NCBI GenBank assembly: GCA_963756365.1
Contig: CAVWNF010000003.1
Location: 620,001 to 684,000 of the forward strand
Source: WHTI01 sp963756365
GTDB taxonomy: Bacteria > Actinomycetota > CADDZG01 > WHSQ01
DNA: 64,000 nucleotides
Direction of reading: 5' to 3'
Shown here: positions 1 to 7,464 of the stretch, one piece after another
Position numbering within the stretch: position 1 is the stretch's first letter
Layout: every line of letters begins with the position of its first letter
Notes under the pieces: generated by a model
Told to the model about the DNA's origin: nothing
What the model saw: only the letters and a program-made list of their open reading frames with translations
Database searches by the model: none
Made by a program: the position numbers and the translations under genes

Positions 1-1
1 G

Positions 2-889
2 AGGCCGGGCGAGTCGTTCGGCCTGTTGGGTCCGAACGGCGCTGGGAAGTCCACCTTGGTCAAGCAACTCGTCGGTCTGCTGGCTCCGAGTGCGGGCGAG
101 ATCCGCCTCTTCGGTGACCCGGTCGTTTCAGGAGCTGGGAGTGACCGGAGGATCGGTCAGACCGTTGCTTACCTACCGCAGAGCGCGATCCCGCTCGGAG
201 AGCTGAAGGTGAATGAGGCCCTCAGGTGGACGGCGATGCTGCGCGGTCTCGACAAGCGAAGGGCGACCACCGAAGCGGACGAGTTGATCGAGACCCTCGA
301 GTTGGGGAGCATCGTCGATCGGCAACTGAGGAAGCTCTCCGGCGGACAACGCCGACTGACCCACCTCGGCATGACGCTCGTCGGTCGCCTCCCAGTCCTG
401 ATCCTGGACGAGCCGACCGCCGACATCGACCCGTCACTCAGGCGACGGATCTGGGATCTGGTCCGCCAGCGCACCAAGGCCGGATCGTGCGTGATCCTCG
501 TGACCCATGACGTCGCCGAAGCCGAGCACGCCCTCGATCGGGTGGCGATCATCGACCGGGGCAAGGTCGTTGCATCCGGCACCCCGGCCGAACTCAAGCG
601 CGATCTGGCACACCGAACGCGGATCGAACTGGTCGTCTCCGAAGGGGGAGGGCTCGATCCCCGCCGTCTTGCCGGTGAGATGGGAGGAGACACGAGGGTG
701 CGAGGTCGCAACGTTTCCGCCTGGGTCCCCGCGGACCTTGCCCTCCGAACCCTCGAGAAGGTCATGGCGGCGAGCGAGCCCGGCCAACTAGAGGATGTCC
801 GTCTGGTCACGCCGAGCCTCGAGGATGTCTACCTGGAACTCCGGGGCCACGGGCTCGATGAGGATGAGATCGAGGAGGAGCACTCGTGA
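2..889 (+). CDS. ABC transporter ATP-binding protein (5' end outside window)
   Basis: ATPase subunit of an ABC-2 type exporter that powers the permease encoded next to it. The reading frame is open to the window edge, so the true start lies upstream. Visible in order: Walker A GPNGAGKST, Q-loop YLPQ, signature LSGGQRR, Walker B LILDEPTADID and the switch histidine in VTHD. About 90 C-terminal residues after the nucleotide-binding domain fit the usual tail of drug or lipid exporter ATPases. The stop overlaps the GTG of the permease (GTGA), which indicates translational coupling. The substrate cannot be read from the sequence. Confidence 0.9.
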   Translation, partial: RPGESFGLLGPNGAGKSTLVKQLVGLLAPSAGEIRLFGDPVVSGAGSDRRIGQTVAYLPQSAIPLGELKVNEALRWTAMLRGLDKRRATTEADELIETLELGSIVDRQLRKLSGGQRRLTHLGMTLVGRLPVLILDEPTADIDPSLRRRIWDLVRQRTKAGSCVILVTHDVAEAEHALDRVAIIDRGKVVASGTPAELKRDLAHRTRIELVVSEGGGLDPRRLAGEMGGDTRVRGRNVSAWVPADLALRTLEKVMAASEPGQLEDVRLVTPSLEDVYLELRGHGLDEDEIEEEHS

Positions 890-1641
890 GCGCTCCAGCA
901 GCAACGACCTCATGGGGCAGGTTCTCGGTCCTGATGTGGATACAGATGGCCAGGCTCAGAACCTCATGGCGCCCGTACCTGATCGTCTCTTCTGTGATGC
1001 CACTCGGGATAGCGGTCCTCATGCGGGCGATCATGGATGAGGCTCAGGTCGACGAGTTCGGGGAGCAGATCGTCGCCGGCTCCGCGGTCCTCGCGATCTC
1101 GATGACTGCGATCGTGATGCTCGCTCAACGCATCGCCACCCTCAAGGAGAACGGGGGCCTGGACATCTTCCAGACCCTGCCCGTCACCCGCACTTCGGTG
1201 ATCGTCAGCGTGCTGCTCTCGTTCGCGGTGTTCTCGTTGCCCGGCACCGTCGTCGTGCTGGTACTCGGCTCGGCCCTTTTCAACCTGTCCCTCGCTGCCC
1301 TGTGGACCGCGGTCCCAGTATGGGCACTCGGCTCCCTGGCCCTTGCGGGCATCGGGGTCGCCATCGGCCTGGGGGCCCGCGACGAACAACTCGCGGGGAT
1401 GTACTCGAACCTGGCGATGATGGCTGTGTTGTTCCTTGGCATCCTCCCCGCCGACAAGGTCCCCGGTTGGATGGGCCCGGTACGTGCGGTCCTGCCGTCG
1501 ACCTATGCGGTCAACGCACTCAAGCCAGGACTCGAGGGGAACTTCGCGTCCGGCCAGGTCTGGGACCTCTTCGTCCTGTTCCTGTTCGGGGTCGTTGGGT
1601 TCGTGCTGGTGCGCGGACCTCTGTGGCCGAAGTCGGACTGA
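886..1641 (+). CDS. ABC-2 type transporter permease
   Basis: Integral membrane partner of the preceding ATPase, 251 residues. About six hydrophobic segments are visible: near residues 30-50, 60-85, 105-125, a long hydrophobic stretch at 130-165, 170-190 and 225-245, matching the six-helix ABC-2 membrane fold. Start is GTG inside the stop of the ATPase gene. The last 120 bases overlap the convergent DUF222-HNH gene on the other strand, so the two 3' ends are entangled. Transported substrate unknown. Confidence 0.82.
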   Translation: MSAPAATTSWGRFSVLMWIQMARLRTSWRPYLIVSSVMPLGIAVLMRAIMDEAQVDEFGEQIVAGSAVLAISMTAIVMLAQRIATLKENGGLDIFQTLPVTRTSVIVSVLLSFAVFSLPGTVVVLVLGSALFNLSLAALWTAVPVWALGSLALAGIGVAIGLGARDEQLAGMYSNLAMMAVLFLGILPADKVPGWMGPVRAVLPSTYAVNALKPGLEGNFASGQVWDLFVLFLFGVVGFVLVRGPLWPKSD

Positions 1642-2803
1642 CACTTTCCGGCACCAACGGTCCGAAGAACCTGGCCCGCGTCGCTTCGTCTAGAGGCGGC
1701 GGACCACCGGTATAGAGCGTCCCGTCGGGTCTGTACCAGTTCGTTTCGCCCGTGACGGGATCGACCATCTCGATGCGCCATCCCCCTTCGTGCACCAGGC
1801 GGTGGTGAGCAGAACAGGGCAACGTCACCTCGTCGAGGTTCGTCTCGCCGCCGTCCCTGGCCCATTCGTTGATGTGGTGCGCCTCCATGAACCGGCGGTT
1901 GCTACACCCCGGGAACGTGCAGCACTTGTCTCGCTCCTTGAGTTGCCGCAGCATCCATGGCGGCACCGTCCGTTGGGTCCGTCCGAGGTTGAGGGCTTTC
2001 CCATCCTGGTCGTGCACCGCCACCTGTATGCGTGAGTCGCACAGCAACCTGCGCGCGGTGTCTGGGTGCAGGATCGTTCCGAACTCGGACTCGGCCACGC
2101 CCTCGCCTCTCGTTAGGAGCGAGAGGTCGGTGTGGACGACGACCGTCGCCCGGTCGGGGTCCTGATCGTCCGCGATGCGGGTAGATGCGAGGTTCACCAG
2201 GGCGTCGGCCGCCTTCTGGCTGTAGCTCACGAACTCTCCCGTGGGTGGCTGAGGCATCGTGTCCATCTCGCGCTCGATCGCCTTGGCGAAGACATCGCCC
2301 GCATCGCCAGTCAGTTGTCCCGAGAACCGGAACACCGTGCCGCCCTCGCGCCATGCGTAATTCAGGTGTCGGGCCCTGTGGGCAGGGTGAGGATCGTTCG
2401 CCTTCTGGAGTTTCGCCGCCAGGCGCCGCAACGCACCTACCGTCATGGTCGCGGCGGTCTCGGCGAGTTCGGCGTCGGTCTCAGGCGTCGCGATCTTCGC
2501 CACCGCCTCGAGCTTCTCGTACGACACTGTGCCCGTGTCGTACAGAGCTGCGAGGTGGGGGAGCGAGCGGAGCAGGCGAGCGGTCTCGACCCATCGCTTC
2601 GCCGTCGCTATCGAGATCCCGAGATGTGCGCCGATCCCGACGGCGGTTGCCGACCGATCGGTCCCGCGAGAGTCAATCTCGCCGATGAACGCCAGCAGTT
2701 GCGAATGGGCCGCGGTCTGAAGCGCATAGAGCTTCTCGATCCCACGGAGTAACTCGGCATCACTCGCCGCTTGTGTCTGATCCGTTCTAGCTGGTTGTGC
2801 CAT
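1520..2803 (-). CDS. DUF222 / HNH endonuclease (13E12-type family)
   Basis: 427 residues: an N-terminal DUF222 region followed by a C-terminal HNH nuclease domain. The HNH core shows a zinc-site CTFPGC, EAHHINEW and CSAHHRLVHEGGW, i.e. the histidines and Asn expected for metal-dependent DNA cleavage. An ATG at 2803 is preceded by AGAGGA and chosen over longer in-frame extensions that would run through the promoter. The promoter carries a LexA box (2849-2862), so the gene should be induced by DNA damage, as reported for several mycobacterial 13E12 genes. The basic Arg/Pro-rich tail overlaps the 3' end of the ABC permease gene. Its cellular role is not established; a mobile or repair nuclease are both possible. 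Confidence 0.88.
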   Translation of the reverse strand: MAQPARTDQTQAASDAELLRGIEKLYALQTAAHSQLLAFIGEIDSRGTDRSATAVGIGAHLGISIATAKRWVETARLLRSLPHLAALYDTGTVSYEKLEAVAKIATPETDAELAETAATMTVGALRRLAAKLQKANDPHPAHRARHLNYAWREGGTVFRFSGQLTGDAGDVFAKAIEREMDTMPQPPTGEFVSYSQKAADALVNLASTRIADDQDPDRATVVVHTDLSLLTRGEGVAESEFGTILHPDTARRLLCDSRIQVAVHDQDGKALNLGRTQRTVPPWMLRQLKERDKCCTFPGCSNRRFMEAHHINEWARDGGETNLDEVTLPCSAHHRLVHEGGWRIEMVDPVTGETNWYRPDGTLYTGGPPPLDEATRARFFGPLVPESVSPTSATEVRAPARTQRPRTGTGRRGPRPGRTRSSPRVLA

Positions 2804-2843
2804 GTGCTGTCCTCTTTGAACTGGTCCTTCAAGCTCTCCCCCT

Positions 2844-2872
2844 AGTATCGAACATATGTTCGTATATGTCAA
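2844..2872 (-). promoter_or_regulatory. Promoter of the DUF222-HNH gene
   Basis: On the minus strand TTGACA (2867-2872) and GATACT (2844-2849) are separated by exactly 17 bases, a near-consensus housekeeping promoter. The predicted transcript start lies about 35 bases before the ATG at 2803, leaving a short leader with AGAGGA as ribosome binding site. A second perfect inverted repeat, TATGTC-AA-GACATA (2865-2878), overlaps the -35 box. Confidence 0.8.
2849..2862. promoter_or_regulatory. SOS (LexA) box
   Basis: CGAACATATGTTCG is a perfect palindrome that matches the Gram-positive/actinobacterial LexA operator CGAAC-N4-GTTCG. It sits inside the spacer between the -35 and -10 boxes of the HNH gene promoter, the position where a repressor would block RNA polymerase. 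It also lies about 80 bases upstream of the + strand secreted-protein gene, but no convincing + strand promoter was seen around it. Confidence 0.88.
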
Positions 2873-2943
2873 GACATACCCGTACATGTGGGCCCCCTCC
2901 CGGCCTCGGAGGAGTGATCGATCCAAAGGCGAACCTCTCTCGT

Positions 2944-3402
2944 ATGCATCCCCTTACGCAGGCGAGAGCCTCGCTTCTCGTAGCCGCCCTAGCGCTGTCC
3001 TTGATTCCCATGGTGGCCACCGGACCTGTGGCCGCGGGCACCACGCGCTGCTCCAAGAAACGCAACCCGGTCCAAGAGATCGAATACGGAACGAGCGAGA
3101 TGAAGGGGACGTTCACCTTCGATATGAAGCGCTGCTTCCCAGACGACCATCTCGCCACGATGGTTAGAGCGGACCTCTTGAGGGTCTCCTCCGATGGTCG
3201 CGGCACCGGGACCGGGTGGGCGATCAGCTGCGAGAGGGGGGAGGAGTGCCGGCTCACGGTCACGATGGAACATGAGCTGGTCGAGCGGGCCGAGTACAAG
3301 TTCAGACTCTTCTATGAGGCGCCGAACGGACGGAACCGGAGGCTCGATATCGAGTGGATGACTTGTACTTCGGCGGCCGCCGTGGCGTCCTGCGACCTCT
3401 AG
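2944..3402 (+). CDS. Small secreted protein of unknown function
   Basis: 152 residues with a clear N-terminal signal peptide: a basic start, a hydrophobic core (about residues 9-27) and a small-residue cleavage region near VAAG. The mature part is hydrophilic with several cysteines (e.g. TRCSKK, MKRCF, ISCERGEECR, MTCTS), which fits a disulfide-stabilised extracytoplasmic protein. The ATG at 2944 is chosen because it places the signal peptide at the N terminus; no strong ribosome binding site precedes it. No family recognised. It is divergent from the SOS-controlled HNH gene. Confidence 0.65.
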   Translation: MHPLTQARASLLVAALALSLIPMVATGPVAAGTTRCSKKRNPVQEIEYGTSEMKGTFTFDMKRCFPDDHLATMVRADLLRVSSDGRGTGTGWAISCERGEECRLTVTMEHELVERAEYKFRLFYEAPNGRNRRLDIEWMTCTSAAAVASCDL

Positions 3403-3450
3403 GCGGCCCTCGGGTAATCTCGGGGTCCTGATCGACACCGAGGGGAAGAG

Positions 3451-3660
3451 ATGCCGCAGGCAACAGTTCAGAACTACGACTCGCTTACCAAGACGGGCGC
3501 GCTCCTGGCGGACGACGGTGAGACCACCTACGAGCTCGATGAGCACGCCCTTGAGGGCTCGATGTTCAGGTTCCTGAGGATCGGCCAGCGTGTCACCTTC
3601 GACCTCGTGGACGAGGACGGCACTTCCAGGGCGAGAAACCTCAGGATAGGGATCGTCTAG
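3451..3660 (+). CDS. Small cold-shock-domain-like protein
   Basis: 69 residues with an apparent CSD outline: VQNYDSLTKTGALLADDG at the place of the first beta strands, then FRFLRIGQRVTFDLVDEDG, which matches the usual EEGQ-V-FDV segment of cold-shock proteins. The RNA-binding aromatic motifs (KGYGFI and VFVHF) are missing, so nucleic-acid binding may be lost or different. ATG is preceded by GGGGAAGAG, a good ribosome binding site. The gene lies 15 bases before recO but recO appears to have its own leaderless promoter. A canonical CSP is encoded 1.5 kb downstream. Confidence 0.7.
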   Translation: MPQATVQNYDSLTKTGALLADDGETTYELDEHALEGSMFRFLRIGQRVTFDLVDEDGTSRARNLRIGIV

Positions 3661-3663
3661 CCC

Positions 3664-3669
3664 TAGGCT
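3664..3669 (+). promoter_or_regulatory. -10 box for leaderless recO transcript
   Basis: TAGGCT lies exactly 6 bases before the recO ATG with no ribosome binding site between, so transcription would begin at or next to the start codon. Same TANNNT-N6-ATG layout as several other genes in this window. No clear -35 box. Confidence 0.4.
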
Positions 3670-3675
3670 CTAGGG

Positions 3676-4413
3676 ATGCCGGGACTTTATAAGGACGAGG
3701 GGATCGTCCTCAAGACGATCAAGCTGGGCGAGGCGGATCGCATCGTCACCCTCTTCACGCGCGAGAACGGCAAGGTCCGGGCGGTCGCGAAGGGGATCCG
3801 CAAGACCAAGTCCCGGTTCGGGGCGCGCCTCGAGCCGTTCACCCAGGTCGATCTCATGATCTACAAGGGCAGGGGAGCCCTCGACACGATCACGGCGGCC
3901 GACATCGTGGCTTCGTTCGACGGTGTGCGGGGCGATTACGGGCGCCTGACCTCTGGGGCTGCGGTCGTTGAACTTGTCGAGAAACTCACCGAGGAGCGCG
4001 AGCGATCGTTCCCGACCTACTCGCTCTTGCTCGGGGCGCTGCAGTCATTGGGGGCCGGAGGGACGAACGTCGTCCCCGCGTTCCTGATCAAGCTGTTGTC
4101 GATCTCCGGCTACCACCCTCAGTTGACGGTGTGCGCTGGCTGCAGCCGGAAGGATGGCCTCGCTGCGTTCTCTCCGTCTTTAGGCGGCGTCGTGTGCGAG
4201 CCGTGCAGTCGCGAGGATCATCACTCGATCAGGTTGTCACCCGCGCGGATAGCGTTCCTCGGCAGGCTCCTCGCCTCCGACTTCGGACTGGAGTCAGAGG
4301 ACACCACGCTGGATCTGACTTCGGCCCTCAAGGACTACGCCGAGTACCACCTGGAGCGACCGCTCAAGAGCCTGAGGTTCTTGGTCGCGACCGGAGCCGT
4401 TCCCGCAGGATGA
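3676..4413 (+). CDS. recO: DNA repair protein RecO
   Basis: RecO loads RecA onto SSB-coated single-stranded DNA in the RecFOR recombination pathway. The 245-residue protein has the N-terminal OB-fold signature (YKDEGIVLKTIKLGEADRIV, then GKVRAVAKGIRKTKSRFG) and the C-terminal zinc-binding cysteines CAGC and CEPC that flank a short domain. Length is usual for the family. The stop overlaps the uppS start (ATGA), a gene order common in Gram-positive bacteria. No frameshift. Confidence 0.95.
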   Translation: MPGLYKDEGIVLKTIKLGEADRIVTLFTRENGKVRAVAKGIRKTKSRFGARLEPFTQVDLMIYKGRGALDTITAADIVASFDGVRGDYGRLTSGAAVVELVEKLTEERERSFPTYSLLLGALQSLGAGGTNVVPAFLIKLLSISGYHPQLTVCAGCSRKDGLAAFSPSLGGVVCEPCSREDHHSIRLSPARIAFLGRLLASDFGLESEDTTLDLTSALKDYAEYHLERPLKSLRFLVATGAVPAG

Positions 4414-5072
4414 GCGTCCCTACGGAGCGCATCCCCGCCCACGTGGCGATCATCATGGATGGCAATGGGCGGTGGGCCCAAGAGCGCGGCGAGCCTCGGA
4501 CCAAGGGGCATGAGATGGGCGAGAAGGCACTCTTCGATGTCGTCGAGGGGGCACTCGAGGCGGGCGTCCGCTACCTATCCGTGTATGCGTTCTCCACAGA
4601 GAACTGGAGCCGGCCTAAGGAAGAGGTCGATTTCCTGATGGGGTTCAATCGGATGCTCCTGAGGCAGCGCCGGGATGATCTCGACGAGCGCAGGGTCAAG
4701 ATCCGTCGGATCGGGCGCCGGGACGAGGTTCCGGATGATGTCTTGCAGGAGTTCGATGACGCCGAGGCCAAGACCGCCCATCACGACCGCATGGACCTGT
4801 TGATCTGTTTCAACTACGGGGGCCGGGCCGAGATCGCCGATGCTGCTCGTGAGGGGAGGATCGCCGAGCATCTGTACGCCCCGGACGTGCCCGATGTAGA
4901 CCTTTTGATACGTACCTCGGGTGAGATGAGACTCAGCAACTTCCTGTTGTGGCAGTCGGCCTATGCCGAGCTCTATTTCACCGAAACCCTGTGGCCTGAC
5001 TTCGACAGAGAAGCCCTCTACATCGCTCTCCGGGACTACGCGGCCCGCGATCGTCGTTTCGGGAGTGTCTGA
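4410..5072 (+). CDS. uppS: Isoprenyl transferase (undecaprenyl diphosphate synthase family)
   Basis: Cis-prenyltransferase that makes the polyprenyl diphosphate carrier for cell-wall synthesis by adding isopentenyl diphosphate units. Seen: HVAIIMDGNGRWA with the catalytic Asp and P-loop, YAFSTENWSRP, FNYGGRAEI, LLIRTSGEMRLSNFLLWQ and the terminal ELYFTETLWPDF. At 220 residues it is short. About 15 residues are missing after GGRAEIADAAR (near residue 145) compared with typical members, removing a surface loop but none of the conserved motifs. Start is the ATG overlapping the recO stop. Confidence 0.93.
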   Translation: MSVPTERIPAHVAIIMDGNGRWAQERGEPRTKGHEMGEKALFDVVEGALEAGVRYLSVYAFSTENWSRPKEEVDFLMGFNRMLLRQRRDDLDERRVKIRRIGRRDEVPDDVLQEFDDAEAKTAHHDRMDLLICFNYGGRAEIADAAREGRIAEHLYAPDVPDVDLLIRTSGEMRLSNFLLWQSAYAELYFTETLWPDFDREALYIALRDYAARDRRFGSV

Positions 5073-5150
5073 AGCGATCCGAGTAAGGCCTGAGGTTCCG
5101 GACGAATAGGGCGGATGCACCGGACGCCATTTCGTTTTGATGCTACGGTT

Positions 5151-5175
5151 CCCCCTGCAAGTGGCGGGGGTTGCA
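5151..5175 (+). promoter_or_regulatory. Possible structured 5' leader (pseudoknot) of cspA
   Basis: Between uppS and cspA, CCCCC (5151-5155) can pair with GGGGG (5166-5170), and TGCAA (5156-5160), which lies in that loop, can pair with TTGCA (5171-5175). The crossing order is that of an H-type pseudoknot. A second CCCCC near 5199-5203 could compete for the same G run. Cold-shock mRNAs often have temperature-responsive leaders, so this is a plausible regulatory structure, but it is inferred only from complementarity. Confidence 0.35.
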
Positions 5176-5226
5176 CGATAGGAATGAGTCTGTCGGCCCC
5201 CGTTGGAGAAAGGAAGTGTGGGTGTA

Positions 5227-5427
5227 GTGGCTGAAGGAACCGTTAAGTGGTTCAGCAACGACAAGGGCTACGGGTTTATCTCGCAGTCCGATGGTGAGGA
5301 CGTCTTCGTCCACTTCTCGGCCATCATGGTCGATGGCTACAAGTCGCTCGAGGAGGGTCAGGCCGTCGAGTTCGACGTGACCGACGGCCCCAAGGGCAAG
5401 CAGGCGTCCAACGTTCGTCCTATCTGA
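5227..5427 (+). CDS. cspA: Cold shock protein CspA family
   Basis: Single cold-shock domain that binds single-stranded RNA/DNA and acts as an RNA chaperone. 66 residues from GTG: EGTVKWFSNDKGYGFI (RNP1), DVFVHFSAI (RNP2) and SLEEGQAVEFDV are all intact. The GTG at 5227 gives the usual N terminus (fMet-AEGTVKWF); an in-frame GTG at 5218 lies closer to the AGAAAGGAAG ribosome binding site and is an alternative. A long leader and a strong hairpin after the gene suggest a monocistronic transcript. Confidence 0.95.
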   Translation: MAEGTVKWFSNDKGYGFISQSDGEDVFVHFSAIMVDGYKSLEEGQAVEFDVTDGPKGKQASNVRPI

Positions 5428-5448
5428 GACAAACAAAAGACATCTGTT

Positions 5449-5476
5449 CGAGACCCCCGGTTACTCGGGGGTCTCG
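5449..5476. terminator. Hairpin between convergent cspA and mscS
   Basis: CGAGACCCCCG (5449-5459) and CGGGGGTCTCG (5466-5476) form a perfect 11-bp stem with a 6-base loop. It sits just after cspA and covers the stop codon of the convergent mscS gene, so it can end both transcripts. A T-rich stretch follows only on the minus strand side (TGTCTTTTGTTT). Confidence 0.8.
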
Positions 5477-6151
5477 TCGCGTTCGGGGTCCTTCTGTGCG
5501 GACTGGGCGGCTCCGGGGCCGATGGCGGCGGCGAGGACGCCCGAGTTCGGGAGCTGTACCGATCCCTGGTCGGTCATCATCCGCACGTAAAAGAGGCCCA
5601 TGTCGGTGATCCGGCCCTCGTATTCGCCACCGAGGGGGCCAGAGCGCAGCAGGATGTGCTGTCCCAAAGTGAACGGGCGGACGAGCAGCAGGACCAGTCC
5701 GGCGAAGAAGTTAGCCAGGGTCTGCTGTGCAGCGATGCCGACCACCACACCGGTGATCGCGCCTCCGAGGAGGAGACCCCCGAGATCCACCCCGAGTAGC
5801 TGGAGGGTCGGCAGCAGGATCAGCAAGTAACCCGATGTCGCGACCCCGAGGGCCACTGGAGCGCCCCGGGCATCTCCGAGCCGCACCTCCAGCGCGCGTT
5901 TCGAGGGCTGTCGATATCGCCCGCACCGCGATGATCCCGGCGACCAAGAACAGGACCGCTCCTAGAAGGGGGAGCAGGTCCGACGCACTCGATCGCTCGA
6001 GCTTGAGTTGACCGATCACCCCGCCATCGACCTCGATCGTCGAATAGGCGAGGACGAGCCCCGCCAGTGCGACGACGGTTGCGATCGCTGACCGGATCAC
6101 GTGCGGCCGAGCCGCCCGTGCTTCTTCGGACCTCAGAACCCCACGCCTCAT
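5461..6151 (-). CDS. MscS-type mechanosensitive channel (one frameshift)
   Basis: Small-conductance mechanosensitive channel that releases solutes on osmotic downshock. The N-terminal membrane segments are in one frame and the pore/beta-domain part in another. Dropping one A from the AAA run of the coding strand (complement of 5899-5901) joins them into 229 residues. The pore helix region reads AITGVVVGIAAQQTLANFFA followed by LVLLLVRPFTLGQHI, typical of MscS TM3. The start ATG overlaps the stop of the upstream CNNM gene (ATGA), making a three-gene operon. The C-terminal vestibule domain is short. The frameshift is probably a sequence error (see findings). Confidence 0.8.
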
Positions 6152-7464
6152 TCTGGGAGGCTACCGGTTGGCTGGTTCGACGGCTCGATCATGACCTGCA
6201 CCACGCGGCGCCTGTGCATCGACCGCACAACGAGGCGCCAGCTTTCGTGCTCGACCACGTCCCGACGCTTGGGGATCCTGCCAAGCTGATCCATCAGGAA
6301 CCCAGCGATCGTTTCGTATTCACCCTCGGGCAGCACCACTCCCAGTCGAGACTCGGCCTCGTCGATGCGAAGCCCACCCGGGACGACCCACCGATCCCCA
6401 CCGAGCCGCTGGATGCCGAGTTCGGTGACGTCGTGCTCGTCTCTGATCTCGCCAACGAGTTCTTCGATCAGGTCCTCGAGCGTGACGATGCCAGCCGTCC
6501 CACCGTGCTCGTCGAGAACCAAGGCAGCGTGGATCCGTTGCCTCCTCATCTCGAGCAACAGGGGACGTAGCTTGCGCGACTCGGGGATCACCAGCATCTG
6601 GCGGATCAACCCCGCGGGCAGCGGACGATCCCGCATCTCCCTGGGGATCTGAAGGAGGTCCTTGGCGTGGAAGAAACCGGCGATGTCATCGAGGCTGTCG
6701 CGGTAGATGGGGATGCGCGAGTGCCCGCTCTCGACGACTCGGAGTTCGATCTCCTCGGGAGTGGCCGTGGACGGCATCGCCGACAACTCCGTGCGGGGGA
6801 CCATGGCGGCACCGGCATCCCTTTCGCCAAGCTCGACGGCGCCGGACAGCAGGCGCTCTTCGAACTGGTCGATGACCCCTCCTCGGGCCGATTCCTGCAC
6901 CATCGCCCCGATCTCCTCAACCGTATGCACGCTGAGACGTTCGTCCGGGGTATCGACCCCGAAGCGCTGGACGATCCAGTTGGCGAATCCGTTAAGCAGG
7001 TTGATGAATGGGCGGAAGATGTTGGCGTAGAGCCGCAGCGGCACCGAGACCCAGATAGCGGCCCGCTCCGGGTCGGCGATCGCCATGTTCTTGGGGGCCA
7101 TCTCGCCTATGACCATGTGGAAGAAGATGACGATGGTCAGCGCGATCACGAGGGATAGCGTGTGGAGCACTCCAGACGGAAGCTCGATGAATCTCTCGAT
7201 GAGCCCCTCGAGCAGATGAGCGACAGCCGGCTCGCCCACGAATCCAAGACCTAGGGATGCCATCGTGATTCCCAGCTGGACACCAGCCAACATGAATGTG
7301 AGCTCGCTCAGCGACTTGAGCGCGTTCCTGGCCCCCGCGCTCCCTTCCGTGGCCATCGTCTCGAGCTTCGTCCGGCGGGATGCGAGGAGTGCGAACTCGG
7401 CCCCAACGAAGAATCCGTTGGCGATGAGGAGAGCGACCGCTATCGCGAGGTACCACCCGCTCAT
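6148..7464 (-). CDS. CNNM/CorC-family transporter (DUF21-CBS-CorC), second of pair
   Basis: 438-residue membrane protein of the CNNM/HlyC-CorC family, associated with Mg2+/Co2+ export or homeostasis. Order: DUF21 transmembrane domain (about residues 1-190, starting WYLAIAVALLIANGFFVGAEF), paired CBS domains (about 210-340, with GHSRIPIYRDSLDDIAGFFH and DEHGGTAGIVTLEDLIEELV) and a CorC_HlyC domain. The ATG at 7464 overlaps the stop of the upstream paralogue and is chosen over a longer open frame. Its own stop overlaps the mscS start. Confidence 0.9.
   Translation of the reverse strand: MSGWYLAIAVALLIANGFFVGAEFALLASRRTKLETMATEGSAGARNALKSLSELTFMLAGVQLGITMASLGLGFVGEPAVAHLLEGLIERFIELPSGVLHTLSLVIALTIVIFFHMVIGEMAPKNMAIADPERAAIWVSVPLRLYANIFRPFINLLNGFANWIVQRFGVDTPDERLSVHTVEEIGAMVQESARGGVIDQFEERLLSGAVELGERDAGAAMVPRTELSAMPSTATPEEIELRVVESGHSRIPIYRDSLDDIAGFFHAKDLLQIPREMRDRPLPAGLIRQMLVIPESRKLRPLLLEMRRQRIHAALVLDEHGGTAGIVTLEDLIEELVGEIRDEHDVTELGIQRLGGDRWVVPGGLRIDEAESRLGVVLPEGEYETIAGFLMDQLGRIPKRRDVVEHESWRLVVRSMHRRRVVQVMIEPSNQPTGSLPE

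Noticed and set aside
1520..2926. A longer HNH protein starting at 2926
   Set aside because: It would translate through the promoter and LexA box; the ATG at 2803 has a ribosome binding site.
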